Assembly (NCBI GenBank): GCA_020629415.1
Contig: JAHDDL010000035.1
Span: 1 to 38,610 of the forward strand
Origin: Maribacter sp.
GTDB lineage: Bacteria; Bacteroidota; Bacteroidia; Flavobacteriales; Flavobacteriaceae
Direction: 5' to 3'
Length of the DNA: 38,610 bases
Of the stretch, positions 1 through 9,031 are shown piece after piece. The notes under the pieces are model-generated. The model searched no databases. It was given only the letters and a program-made list of their open reading frames with translations, and was not told where the DNA came from. The translations under genes and the position numbers were made by a program. Numbering within the stretch: the stretch's first letter is position 1; each line of letters opens with the position of its first letter.

Positions 1-76
1 CTAATGAACCCTCGTTGCAAATAACAAAAAAAAAGCTATCGCTTTTTCATTTTTTTGTTCCCAACCGCTTTCATAA
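1..76. repeat. tandem repeat, copy 1
   Basis: First of two nearly identical copies with a period of about 101 bases; the other is at 102-176. The copies differ by one T in a T run (7 versus 6). Each contains a small hairpin, AAAAAGC/GCTTTTT, followed by a T run, so each copy looks like a terminator module. The window begins exactly at the unit start, so more copies may lie to the left. Confidence 0.85.
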
Positions 77-101
77 ATAGATATAAAGGATTTAGATAAT
101 C

Positions 102-176
102 CTAATGAACCCTCGTTGCAAATAACAAAAAAAAAGCTATCGCTTTTTCATTTTTTGTTCCCAACCGCTTTCATAA
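102..176. repeat. tandem repeat, copy 2
   Basis: Second copy of the unit at 1-76. It runs into a perfect inverted repeat, TCATAAGC/GCTTATGA, at 171-189, and then into the terminator of the tRNA gene. The unit contains no coding sequence. Confidence 0.85.
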
Positions 177-201
177 GCTTTGCTTATGACGCTTTTGGAA
201 A

Positions 202-228
202 CAAAAAATGAACTGTTCTCACAGTTCA
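202..228 (-). terminator. terminator of tRNA-Pro
   Basis: An 8-base perfect inverted repeat (209-216 and 221-228, loop TCTC) is followed on the minus strand by a run of six T at 202-207. It lies 14 bases past the 3' end of the tRNA, as expected for an intrinsic terminator. Confidence 0.75.
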
Positions 229-241
229 TTTTCTTATTCAG

Positions 242-315
242 TCGGGATGACAGGATTTGAACCTGCGACCACTCGACCCCCAGCCGAGTGCGCTACCGGA
301 CTGCGCTACATCCCG
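242..315 (-). tRNA. tRNA-Pro (anticodon GGG)
   Basis: The minus strand folds as a 74-base cloverleaf. The acceptor stem is CGGGATG/CATCCCG with discriminator A, the D-arm is around GCGCAGTCCGGTAGCGC, and the T-arm contains GGTTCAAATCC. The anticodon loop is CTGGGGG, giving anticodon GGG (reads CCC and CCU). No CCA is encoded. A short hairpin (AGGAAG/CTTCCT, 325-341) lies just upstream in the 5' leader. Confidence 0.95.
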
Positions 316-387
316 AAAATTTAAAGGAAGACTATCTTCCTGATTTCATATAGTTTTTCAGCTACTTAAGATGAACTCTAGTGCAGT

Positions 388-409
388 TTATCCTGAGCGT
401 AGCGAAGGG
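388..409. repeat. possible interspersed REP-like motif
   Basis: The core TCCTGAGCGTAGCGAAGGG resembles the short CTGAGCG..TCGAAGG-type motifs that recur between genes in many Bacteroidota genomes. Only one copy is visible here, so the call rests on resemblance. Confidence 0.35.
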
Positions 410-481
410 CTACATCCACTAAATTCAATGACAACTGCTATCATTGAAAATCAGTTTGCAAAAATATAAAAGTAATTCGGT

Positions 482-1411
482 TTATAAACTATTAATCCAA
501 TCTATTAGATCAATTGGCCATTTTCTTAAAATAGGATCATCTTGGGCCAGTCCAAAACCATGTCCGCCTTTTTCAAAAAGATACAACTCACTCTTTGCAG
601 TAGCCTTTATATTAAACATCGCATGAAAATATTCACTATTGGCTACAGGTACAACTTCATCGTCCATTGCATGTACCAAATATGTTGGTGGTGTTTCTGA
701 ATTGATATGAAATTGACTGGAATATTCGTGTATCATTTTTTCAGATGGCTCTTTTCCTAACAGATTATTCCTAGATCCTAAATGGGTTTCTCCACCCATA
801 GTTATTACCGGATACATAAGTACCATGAAATCTGGTCTTGCACTTTCTTTATCTATTTCATCTATTGATTCATAAACACGGTTATTGTACTTGGTACCTA
901 GAGTTGATGCCAAATGGCCACCTGCCGAAAAACCTATGATGCCTATTTCATTTTTAATTATACCCCATTCTCCTGCCCTACTTCTGACCATTTTAATAGC
1001 TCTTTGGGCATCTATTAACGGCACATTATGTTTATCTGTTAGCGTTTCGTCCGAGGGCAATCTATATTTTACTACAATACCGGCTATACCTCTATCGGCT
1101 AAAAACTGGGCTACATCGGTTCCTTCCCAATCATAGGCTAAAATACCATATCCGCCACCGGGAAAAATCAACACCGCTTTACCATTAGCATTAGCTTTCT
1201 CTGGCAAGAATACTTCTAATGTTGGTTTTTGAACCTTACTTATTCTTAAGATATCACGCTGTTCATGTACTTCTTCTATATTAGTTTCTTTTTGATTTGG
1301 AATGTTATCTTTTGGCCAAAGATCAATAGTCCGTTCCATAGTTGTACAACCAACTAAATGCAACGAGATCAGTAATGAAGCGACTTTAATCGCTATACTA
1401 TTATATTTCAT
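482..1411 (-). CDS. alpha/beta-hydrolase esterase lipoprotein
   Basis: A 309-residue esterase of the alpha/beta-hydrolase fold, of the type that removes acyl groups from polysaccharides. A lipoprotein signal ends at Cys22 (LHLVGC). The oxyanion region PGGGY is at 84-88, the nucleophile elbow GFSAGG puts Ser162 in place, and Asp250 or Asp251 and His284 (GGHGFG) complete the triad. ATG at 1409-1411 overlaps the 3' end of the upstream dipeptidase gene by 11 bases, so the two are probably translationally coupled. A role on xylan or other acetylated glycans is inferred from related PUL esterases; the substrate is unknown. Confidence 0.85.
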   Translation of the reverse strand: MKYNSIAIKVASLLISLHLVGCTTMERTIDLWPKDNIPNQKETNIEEVHEQRDILRISKVQKPTLEVFLPEKANANGKAVLIFPGGGYGILAYDWEGTDVAQFLADRGIAGIVVKYRLPSDETLTDKHNVPLIDAQRAIKMVRSRAGEWGIIKNEIGIIGFSAGGHLASTLGTKYNNRVYESIDEIDKESARPDFMVLMYPVITMGGETHLGSRNNLLGKEPSEKMIHEYSSQFHINSETPPTYLVHAMDDEVVPVANSEYFHAMFNIKATAKSELYLFEKGGHGFGLAQDDPILRKWPIDLIDWINSL

Positions 1412-2138
1412 TACAATCCCATTTAAAATTTGCTATTGGGTCTTTTGAAGCTCCTTGTAAATTATAATGCCACCACTCCGTTCGGGTAGACCAAAAACCA
1501 TATTTCTCCATGGTTTCCTTTAGCAACTTTCTATTATCCAAAATCTCTTGGGGCAAGTCAAAATTATCATGGTAGGCTCGTTTTCCAAAAAAATCAAAAT
1601 CCGTTGGCATTTTAACCTCTTCCCCTTCCAGTGTTACCAATGTTATATCTACGGCCCCACCTTTGTTATGTATAGAACCTTTTACCGGATTGGCTACATA
1701 TTGCGGATTAGGGACTATTTTCCACATTTTATACTGCACAGAATTTGGTCTGTAGCAATCATAGAATTTTATCTTTACTCCGTGCTGTTTAAACTCTTCA
1801 TTTGCTTTTAACAACGCCTTTACCGTTTTTGCCCTAGTGTAACATTCGCCACATTCATATACCTTTTCTTTTAAAAAATTATTTTTGGTAGCGTAACGTA
1901 GGTCATAGGCAAAGCCATCGCTATAGTCTGCTAAACGAACAAATGTAGTATCTGCTACACCTTCCAAGCTTTTGAATACAGGTTTTTGGACCTTGGGTTC
2001 TTTGATGGAGTCTAGTACTTTTTCAACTATTGGTTCCTTTACCGTAGCCGTATTTTCTTTCTTATTCTCTTCTTTACAACTTACCGTAAACATAAGTACC
2101 GCCATTACGGACAGCCCTAATATTCTATTCTTAAACAT
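1401..2138 (-). CDS. D-Ala-D-Ala dipeptidase-like lipoprotein (M15D, VanX family)
   Basis: A zinc dipeptidase of the VanX/DdpX family, which splits D-alanyl-D-alanine. Numbered from the ATG at 2138 (a TTG two codons earlier is less likely), the protein has a lipobox FTVSC with Cys21. The VanX set is complete: Arg130 (YRP), the zinc motif SIHNKGGAVD with His157 and Asp164, and EWWH with Glu221 and His224. The lipoprotein signal places it in the periplasm, where it would recycle peptidoglycan fragments rather than confer glycopeptide resistance; no vanHA or regulator is nearby. It is the first gene of a pair with the esterase. Confidence 0.88.
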   Translation of the reverse strand: MFKNRILGLSVMAVLMFTVSCKEENKKENTATVKEPIVEKVLDSIKEPKVQKPVFKSLEGVADTTFVRLADYSDGFAYDLRYATKNNFLKEKVYECGECYTRAKTVKALLKANEEFKQHGVKIKFYDCYRPNSVQYKMWKIVPNPQYVANPVKGSIHNKGGAVDITLVTLEGEEVKMPTDFDFFGKRAYHDNFDLPQEILDNRKLLKETMEKYGFWSTRTEWWHYNLQGASKDPIANFKWDCNEI

Positions 2139-2241
2139 GGTCAAATTTATTTGTGTTTGAAGATACAGATTTTTGACAAAGGTGCTTTATCTTTAAAATA
2201 GTTTCAATGTATCATGACCGACTATCAATTAAAATCAACCT

Positions 2242-4013
2242 ATGGCAAAGAATCTACTTGTAATTTTCATCATTATTTTGAACCTTTCTTGTGGTAAGAC
2301 ATCACGTAACGAGCCAACGGTTAAAAAACCGAACATTATTCTTTTCTTAGCCGACGATCAAGGTTGGGGAGATTTAAGCAGTAGCGGAAATAACAACCTA
2401 AGCACACCAAATATTGATGCTTTAAGGATCAATGGAGCAACATTCAATAACTTTTATGTGCAGCCCGTTTGTTCTCCTACCAGAGCAGAAATATTAACGG
2501 GCAGGTATTTTACCCGTACGGGTGTTTACGAAACTTCTTCTGGCGGTGAGCGTATTAATATGAACGAAACTACGATTGCCGAAATACTGAAAAAAGCAGA
2601 TTACCATACTGCTGCTTTTGGAAAATGGCATAACGGCATGCAACCGCCATACCACCCAAATAGCAAAGGATTTGATGAATATTACGGTTTTGCATCTGGT
2701 CATTGGGGCAATTATTTTAGTCCTATGTTAGAACATAACGGTGCGTTGGTAAAGGGTAACGGTTTTTTGGTGGATGATTTAACCGATAAAGGATTGGAGT
2801 TTATTGAAAACAACAAAGCAGAGCCCTTTTTTCTGTACCTACCATACAATACACCGCATAGCCCCATGCAAGTGCCCGATGAATTTTGGAACAAAATGAA
2901 AAACAAGTCTTTGAATTTCTTATCCGATGCAAACGATGATGAAGACCTGCAGTTCACCAAGGCCGCTTTGGCCATGGTAGAAAATATTGATTATAATGTT
3001 GGAAGGATTACCGATAAAATCAAAAAACTGAATCTTGAAGACAACACCATCATTATTTACCTATCGGATAACGGTCCTAACGCCTACCGTTGGAACGGAA
3101 ACATGAAAGGTAAAAAGGAAGTGTTGACGAAGGTGGTGTTCGCACCCCTTTTTATATTCAATGGACCAAACATATTCCAAAAGGGCTGGAACTTAATGAA
3201 ATTGCTGGTGGTATTGATATCTTACCTACATTATGTGGTTTACTTTCTATACCTTATTCAACAGAATTTCCTGTTGATGGTGAAGACTTGAGCGCTTTAC
3301 TATTGGGAAATAAATTTGAAGCTAAGGAACGATATCTTTTTAACCATTGGAACGGAAAAACAAGTGTTAGAAGTCAAAAATATAGACTAGATGATAAAAA
3401 TAGACTTTACGATATTACTGTTGACAGAGCGCAAAAGAATGATATATCCAATAAGAACCAAAATCTGGTCAACAAATTTCTTGAAGCTAAACGTAAGTGG
3501 GAAAACGAAACCATAACTACCACCAAACAGAATGATGACCGCGCTTTTACTTTAGGTTATCCAAAAGCAATATATACTCAACTACCTGCTAGAGATGGTG
3601 ATGCACATGGTACTATAGAACGTAGCAACCGCTGGCCAAACGATTCTTTTTTCACCAATTGGAATTCTGTAAACGACTCTATTACTTGGAACGTTGATGT
3701 ATTGGAAGAAGGTAATTTCCAGGTTGAAATGTACTATACATGTCCGCCAAAAGATTTGGGTTCAGTTGTAGAACTAAGTTTTGGTGATAGCAAGATCAAG
3801 GCTAAAATAACTGAAGCCTTTGATTCTCCTCTTGTTGGTAAGGAACATGATCGTGTATTAAGAATGGAGTCCTATGTAAAGGAATTTAAACCGTTGAATC
3901 TAGGAATAATTACATTACCTAAAGGCAAAGGAACTTTGACTCTTAAAGCTCTGGAAATACCAAATAAAGAAGTAGCAGATTTCAGGTTATTGCAGTTTAA
4001 AAAAGTGGACTAA
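2242..4013 (+). pseudogene. secreted sulfatase, frameshifted (S1 family)
   Basis: Two reading frames together make one arylsulfatase-type protein: 2242 to about 3117 in frame 1, then to 4013 in frame 3. The first part has a lipoprotein signal (LNLSC, Cys17), metal ligands in LADDQGWGD, the formylglycine motif CSPTR with Cys77, and FGKWH. At the A5-GG run near 3112-3118 the frame must shift by -1. The alternate frame then reads GSVDEGGVRTP and continues through the normal sulfatase C-terminus. The last ~150 residues look like an added beta-sandwich domain. One base appears missing: a real lesion, a sequencing error in the homopolymer, or less likely programmed slippage. The substrate is probably a sulfated marine glycan. 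Confidence 0.85.
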
Positions 4014-4045
4014 ACTGCAAATATTAGATTCAAGTTAAAGCAAAT

Positions 4046-4082
4046 AAAAAAACCTCCTATTTATTAAAAAACAGAAGGTTTT
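4046..4082. terminator. weak hairpin between convergent genes
   Basis: An imperfect inverted repeat (A-run then ACCTCCT, answered by AGAAGGTTTT) lies between the sulfatase and the epimerase gene, which converge here. The stem has mismatches, so this is only a candidate bidirectional terminator. Confidence 0.45.
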
Positions 4083-4103
4083 GCATTCAAGCTGGTAATT
4101 GGT

Positions 4104-4925
4104 TTATTTTAAAGTTTTTAAATACACCATACTTTTTGGTACCTGAGTTACCACATTCTTAGATTCGTCTTCAATAAACATATATTCAATACCTAATTTT
4201 TTAGCTTCTTTCACTATACCTGCAATATCTATTTGAACGGTTCCTAGCACCACATTGGTATCATTATCTTCATGACCGGTGTTATTGCCTTCAACACCTT
4301 TCTCCATATCCTTCAAGTGTAAAAGGGTAATTTTCTTTGGATATTTTTTCATTAATGCCAACGGATCGGCACCGCCATGTTGTGCCCAAAATACATCAAG
4401 TTCAAAAGTAAAGTCATTGGCATTCTGCGCCATATAGTCAAACAACGTACCACTTTTATAAGGTCTAAATTCATATCCATGTGGGTGATATGCCAAAACA
4501 AGCCCGTTCTGTTTTAAAATCTTACCGGCCTTATTGAACACACCTGTGGCATGCGTTGTTTCTTCTAAATCCCATTTATTATCATCATGAGGTACCCATG
4601 CACACATTACATACGTAGCTCCAAAATCTTTGGCATTCTTGATTACTTTTTCAAGATTGTTTTCTAAATCGTCAAAGCTAGCTCCAACACTTACCATTTC
4701 AAGATCATTTTCAGATAGCAAAGCTTTAAAATCCTCTAACGGCATATCATAGGTTTCGCCACCTTCAATTTTGGTTATTCCCCACTCATTTATTAATCCT
4801 AAGGTGTTGGCAACATCCATTTTAAATTGATTTCTTAGGCTATACAATTGTAAACCTACCTCTTGGGCCTGAGCAAAAAATACACCACCTAAAAGGGTAG
4901 CGGTAATAATTATTTTTTTTATCAT
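4104..4925 (-). CDS. exported sugar isomerase/epimerase-like TIM barrel
   Basis: A 273-residue AP-endonuclease-2/xylose-isomerase-like barrel. A clear Sec signal (first ~20 residues, ending FFAQAQ) means it works in the periplasm, not on sugar phosphates in the cytosol. Likely metal ligands are Glu152 (HPHGYEF), Asp177 (ELDVFW), His203 (LLHLKD) and Glu252 (FIEDES). It is the third gene of a unit with the GMC flavoprotein and its small subunit, 11 bases after the latter. Relatives in Bacteroidota act on 3-keto-sugars and glycosides, which fits a role downstream of the flavoprotein; this is inference. Confidence 0.82.
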   Translation of the reverse strand: MIKKIIITATLLGGVFFAQAQEVGLQLYSLRNQFKMDVANTLGLINEWGITKIEGGETYDMPLEDFKALLSENDLEMVSVGASFDDLENNLEKVIKNAKDFGATYVMCAWVPHDDNKWDLEETTHATGVFNKAGKILKQNGLVLAYHPHGYEFRPYKSGTLFDYMAQNANDFTFELDVFWAQHGGADPLALMKKYPKKITLLHLKDMEKGVEGNNTGHEDNDTNVVLGTVQIDIAGIVKEAKKLGIEYMFIEDESKNVVTQVPKSMVYLKTLK

Positions 4926-4936
4926 TTTAATATTAT

Positions 4937-5662
4937 TTATGTAAGTAAATTTCCTTCGTCATCCCATTCTGCAACGACATTACGCTGACTTTGATCTACA
5001 CACTTAGCTATCCATTCCGGATCATACGCAACACCATGTTGGTCAAGTACATCTTGGGGTACACCATCCCAAACATTTGGTGAATTCCCTTTATATCCTA
5101 AATCTGCAATACCCACTTTAGAGGTGTAATAACCAGTAACGGTCAGCCCACGCATGGTATAAAAAAATTGAATTTCCAATGGCTGCTCGCTTAATGGCTT
5201 CTCAGTGTCATGCCAGCAAATTTCATCACATATCTGTTTTTTCTGCTCTAATGTAGCCGATTTGAATTCAGTACCGAATTCTGTATTACTTTTGTGATCC
5301 AACCACATTAAACCACCTAATAGAATAGGCGCCATTTCTGGAATATCTTTACCCATAAATTCTACCAGCTCAGGCACCTCTGCCTCAATGGGACCGCCAT
5401 GTGGTTCTTTTGGCGGTAAAATTACCACACTTAGTGCCGCTATGGTTTCCATTTCATGCTCATTGAACAATTGCTCGGCATTTAGCTTTTCTATGCGTTC
5501 TAGTTCTGCAGGTGTTCTACCAAAATATGTTTCACTACTAGCTACAATATCTTGGTCTACAGATTCACCATTTTCAGTCTTACACGAGTTGAAGACTAGC
5601 CCAGAGGTTGCCGCAGCACCGCCAAGTATTAAAGTTTGTAAACTCTTTCTTCTATCCATCAT
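4937..5662 (-). CDS. gluconate 2-dehydrogenase subunit 3-like protein
   Basis: A 241-residue small subunit of a GMC-type membrane-associated dehydrogenase. A Tat-type signal (RRKSLQ at residues 4-9) followed by a lipobox-like FNSC (Cys27) suggests a Tat-exported lipoprotein. The flavoprotein encoded one base upstream has no signal of its own, so the subunit probably carries it across the membrane as a folded complex, as the gamma subunit does in bacterial FAD glucose dehydrogenases. No cytochrome subunit follows. Family assignment is firm; the partner role is inferred from gene order. Confidence 0.82.
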   Translation of the reverse strand: MMDRRKSLQTLILGGAAATSGLVFNSCKTENGESVDQDIVASSETYFGRTPAELERIEKLNAEQLFNEHEMETIAALSVVILPPKEPHGGPIEAEVPELVEFMGKDIPEMAPILLGGLMWLDHKSNTEFGTEFKSATLEQKKQICDEICWHDTEKPLSEQPLEIQFFYTMRGLTVTGYYTSKVGIADLGYKGNSPNVWDGVPQDVLDQHGVAYDPEWIAKCVDQSQRNVVAEWDDEGNLLT

Positions 5663-5663
5663 T

Positions 5664-7385
5664 CTAAATATTTTGTGCCTTTAATTGCTCAATGATATAA
5701 TCAGACGCTCTCCATGAAAGCGCCATAATGGTCCAAGTACAGTTTTTATCCGCTTGGGAAACAAATACTCCTGCGTCTACAATAAAAACATTATCTGCGT
5801 CATGTAACTGCTGAAACTTATTGGTTACAGAGGTTTTAGGATCATCTCCCATTCTGGTGGTTCCTACTTCGTGAATAATTTCACCAGGTTTGTTTAATCC
5901 GTAGTCTTTATCCTTGCCCGGTTTTTCACCTAAGTAATGACCGCCCATGTTATGAATGATCTCTTCAAAGGTATCTTGCATGTGTTTGGCTTGGTTTATC
6001 TCATATTCTGAATGCTTATAGTTAAACTTTAGAACAGGAATACCAAATTGATCTACCGTTGTAGGATCAATTTCACAATAATTGTCCTTATAGGCAATTG
6101 CTTCACCACGACCACCAAAGCCTATTACTGATCCATAATATTTTTTAACATCATCACGCAGGCTATCACCATAACCACCGGATTTTAGGCCAAAATATTT
6201 GTTCATAGCATTGGGGTCCCAACCAAAACCGTAATTAGGTTGTCCCATACCTCCCCATACCTCTATATGATATCCTCTTGGAAAATTTAACTTAGAATTA
6301 TCTCCCCACCAAGGCGAATATACGTGCATACCACCTACACCATCTTCATTGTACGATGTTTTTCTGTTCAATAATCCCGGAATTACTCCTGAGGCACTAG
6401 ATCCTGTAGAATCATGTAAATATCTACCAACTAGGTTACTGCTATTCCCCAATCCATTAGGGTGCTGCTTACTTTTTGAATTCAACAATATTCGTGCAGA
6501 ACTACATGCAGAGGCGGCCAATACCACTACTCTACCTTTTAGCTTATATTCTTTTCGATCTTCTTTGTTGATATATGAGACACCGGTAGCCTTGCCCTCT
6601 TCATTAGTGGTAACCTCACGTACCATAGAGTTTACGAACAACTTCACTTGACCACCACTCTTTTGTGCCGGAAAGATCAAACAACTTCCTGCAGAGAAGT
6701 CTGCATAAATTTGACATGACCTACTACACTGCCCACAATAGAAACAAACACCACGGTCGTTATTAATTCTTTTTGTCAACATAGAAAGCCTACCAGGTAT
6801 AACCGGTATGTTAGATTTCTTAGCACCATTAATGTAAAACAGCTCGTGCAATCTTGGTTTCGGGGGAGGAAGAAAAAATCCGTCAGGATCATTTTCTCTA
6901 CCTTCATTGGTGCCAAAAACACCAATTAACTTGTCTAATTTATCATAATAGGGTTTAATATCTTCATAACCTATTGGCCAGTCATCGCCATGGCCATCAC
7001 GTGTTTTTCCTTTAAAATCCTTTGGTCCAAAACGTAGCGAGATTCGCCCCCAGTGGTTGGTTCTACCACCAAGCATTCTTGCCCGCCACCACTTAAATTC
7101 GGTTCCTTCTGCATGCGTATATGGCTCACCTTCAACTTCCCAGTCTCCCCATGACATATCCCATTCACCAAAGGCGCGGGTGGTCCCGGCTCCTCTTCTG
7201 GGGGAATCATAGGGTTGTTTTAATTGGGTCATGGTCTTTGGATCTGCCGGGTCAAAAAACGGACCCGCCTCTACAACAGCTACATTTAAACCTGCATCTG
7301 CCAATTGCTTGGTAGCCATACCACCACCTGCTCCTGAACCTACGATGATCACATCAAAGATTTCTGAAGATTCTTTTATTTGCAT
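5664..7385 (-). CDS. GMC-family FAD-dependent oxidoreductase with Cys cluster motif
   Basis: A 573-residue flavoprotein that oxidises an alcohol group of a sugar or polyol. The N-terminal FAD site is VGSGAGGG (15-22) and the C-terminal GMC signature runs through HEVGTTRMG, QLHD and the KNCTWTIMAL segment. Residues 214-224 hold C-x2-C-x2-C-x3-C (Cys214, 217, 220, 224), a ferredoxin-like pattern; related FAD glucose dehydrogenases carry an iron-sulfur cluster in the same subunit. It starts the operon with the Tat-borne small subunit and exported epimerase. A glucoside or gluconate dehydrogenase is plausible; the exact substrate is unknown. Confidence 0.85.
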   Translation of the reverse strand: MQIKESSEIFDVIIVGSGAGGGMATKQLADAGLNVAVVEAGPFFDPADPKTMTQLKQPYDSPRRGAGTTRAFGEWDMSWGDWEVEGEPYTHAEGTEFKWWRARMLGGRTNHWGRISLRFGPKDFKGKTRDGHGDDWPIGYEDIKPYYDKLDKLIGVFGTNEGRENDPDGFFLPPPKPRLHELFYINGAKKSNIPVIPGRLSMLTKRINNDRGVCFYCGQCSRSCQIYADFSAGSCLIFPAQKSGGQVKLFVNSMVREVTTNEEGKATGVSYINKEDRKEYKLKGRVVVLAASACSSARILLNSKSKQHPNGLGNSSNLVGRYLHDSTGSSASGVIPGLLNRKTSYNEDGVGGMHVYSPWWGDNSKLNFPRGYHIEVWGGMGQPNYGFGWDPNAMNKYFGLKSGGYGDSLRDDVKKYYGSVIGFGGRGEAIAYKDNYCEIDPTTVDQFGIPVLKFNYKHSEYEINQAKHMQDTFEEIIHNMGGHYLGEKPGKDKDYGLNKPGEIIHEVGTTRMGDDPKTSVTNKFQQLHDADNVFIVDAGVFVSQADKNCTWTIMALSWRASDYIIEQLKAQNI

Positions 7386-7498
7386 AATTTGAGTTTAGTT
7401 GATCATTACAATTTAACCATTAAATAAAATAAGTACCCGTGTTTTTAGCCGAACAACATTCGTTAATGGACAGACGCCAAAATATAAGACACAGTAAT

Positions 7499-8887
7499 TT
7501 AATTTGTTTGTTCACTTGTAAATGTAGAGGTCGGTAAACCTGATTTATTGAACAACGTTGCTATGTCTTTACTTCTATAGGCGTAACGTACTCCTGTCGG
7601 TTTTTTTACTTTGTCAGAGCTCAATATCACCACCCCATTTTTCAATTTCGCCTTTGCAGGGTACCATTCCCCCAGTGCATTTGAAACTTCAAACAGTCTT
7701 ATTTTTTTCTCTTTGCTATATAGTCCTTCCGCGTGATCGAACTTTACTTTTAGTCGTTGTCCATCTACTTCAAAAGAATTGAATAACGGACCGTACACTT
7801 CTTGTTGCTGCAAGAGACCGTACTTATCTTTAAGCGCAATATTCGCCAAACGCAAACCTACATCTTGTTTGTTTAAAGGATGTATATCTTCTATGGTACA
7901 AATATCGCTTGTCATTGCCATACCTGTATTTTTCAAGGCCAATGTTCTTCTTTGTTGATCACGTACCACGCCCCCCGCAAATTCATGGTCATATTTAAAT
8001 GGTGCTATTTGAACATAATAAAAGGGAAAATCATAGTTCCATGCGAGTCGCCAAGATGCAACCATATTCGAAAAAAGTTCTTGGTAATTTTCTGCATTAG
8101 GTGTGTTAGATTCTCCTTGATACCAAATAGTCCCGCCTATTTTAAACTTGGTCAACGGCGCTACCATACCATTGTACAAAGATGACTTTTGTACGGTTAC
8201 CCATTTATTAGGCTCTATTTTCTTGTGAGCTTCCTCCAATTTTGGGTAGGTCTCAAAAACCGATTGCGGCGTCCACACCTCTGCACTACTTGCACCCCAG
8301 GCGTTATCTACCAATCCTATAGGAATGTTCAACTCTTTATGAATCTTTCTCGCAAAAAAATAGGCAACCGCGCTAAAGTCTTGCATAGTTTCCGGGGAAC
8401 ATGAAACCCATGTTCCCGCTACATCTTCCTGTGGATAATTGGCTGTTCTCTTTGCTACTGTAAACAATCGAATATTTGGATACTCGGCATTTTCAATCTC
8501 AAAATCCCTGTTCGCAATTTTACTGTTCGCACTCCACTCCATATTGCTCTGACCAGAACAAAGCCATACCTCACCTATCAATACATTTTTCAAGGTAATT
8601 TCGTTTTTACTCCCCTTAAAATGTATTTCATACGGTCCGCCTGCTTGTGGTGTAATTACCTTAAGCTCCCATTTTGCATCATTTCCTGTTTTAATTTCGT
8701 GGATCTCATCGTTCCAACCTGTATAAATAGTAAATTCTTCGTTTGGATCCGCCCAACCATACAATAGTACATCGCTATTACGCTGTAAGACCATTTCACT
8801 AGAAAATATTTTGGGTAACGCAATTTCAGCCTTTGCAAAAGTGAACGCCAAAAGGCACAGCATCATGAGTGTAAACCGTAAATTCAT
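7499..8887 (-). CDS. sialate O-acetylesterase family protein
   Basis: A 462-residue SGNH-type esterase (SASA/DUF303 family) that removes O-acetyl groups from sialic acids or other sugars. The ATG at 8887 gives a good Sec signal ending FTFAKA; a TTG three codons upstream is less likely. Catalytic features are GQSN with Ser114, the IWYQGESN block, and DIHP with Asp334 and His336. It is transcribed towards the GMC operon, 113 bases before it, and diverges from the Gfo/Idh gene. In marine Bacteroidota such enzymes often act on plant or algal polysaccharide acetyl groups. Confidence 0.88.
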   Translation of the reverse strand: MNLRFTLMMLCLLAFTFAKAEIALPKIFSSEMVLQRNSDVLLYGWADPNEEFTIYTGWNDEIHEIKTGNDAKWELKVITPQAGGPYEIHFKGSKNEITLKNVLIGEVWLCSGQSNMEWSANSKIANRDFEIENAEYPNIRLFTVAKRTANYPQEDVAGTWVSCSPETMQDFSAVAYFFARKIHKELNIPIGLVDNAWGASSAEVWTPQSVFETYPKLEEAHKKIEPNKWVTVQKSSLYNGMVAPLTKFKIGGTIWYQGESNTPNAENYQELFSNMVASWRLAWNYDFPFYYVQIAPFKYDHEFAGGVVRDQQRRTLALKNTGMAMTSDICTIEDIHPLNKQDVGLRLANIALKDKYGLLQQQEVYGPLFNSFEVDGQRLKVKFDHAEGLYSKEKKIRLFEVSNALGEWYPAKAKLKNGVVILSSDKVKKPTGVRYAYRSKDIATLFNKSGLPTSTFTSEQTN

Positions 8888-9031
8888 TAGATCCAATAAA
8901 ATTTTGATTTAAATATACCTAAATAAGCTTAACATTAACAAATTCATAACTGTTCAATATAATTTTTAAAGTATTTATTATCTTAACAATATTCTTTAAG
9001 ATATCTATAATTCATTAAAACTCAATTTGTC

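Noticed and set aside
1..315. Integrated element or attachment site at the tRNA-Pro gene
   Set aside because: No integrase, no duplicated tRNA 3' end and no phage or plasmid genes; the repeats look like terminator units only.
1401..2138. Vancomycin resistance gene
   Set aside because: VanX homologue only, with no VanH, VanA or VanRS; a lipoprotein form fits cell-wall recycling, and Bacteroidota are naturally shielded from glycopeptides by the outer membrane.
3112..3118. Programmed -1 frameshift in the sulfatase
   Set aside because: The site is only A5-GG and not the canonical X-XXY-YYZ heptamer, and no clear downstream pseudoknot was seen; a lesion or a sequencing error is simpler.
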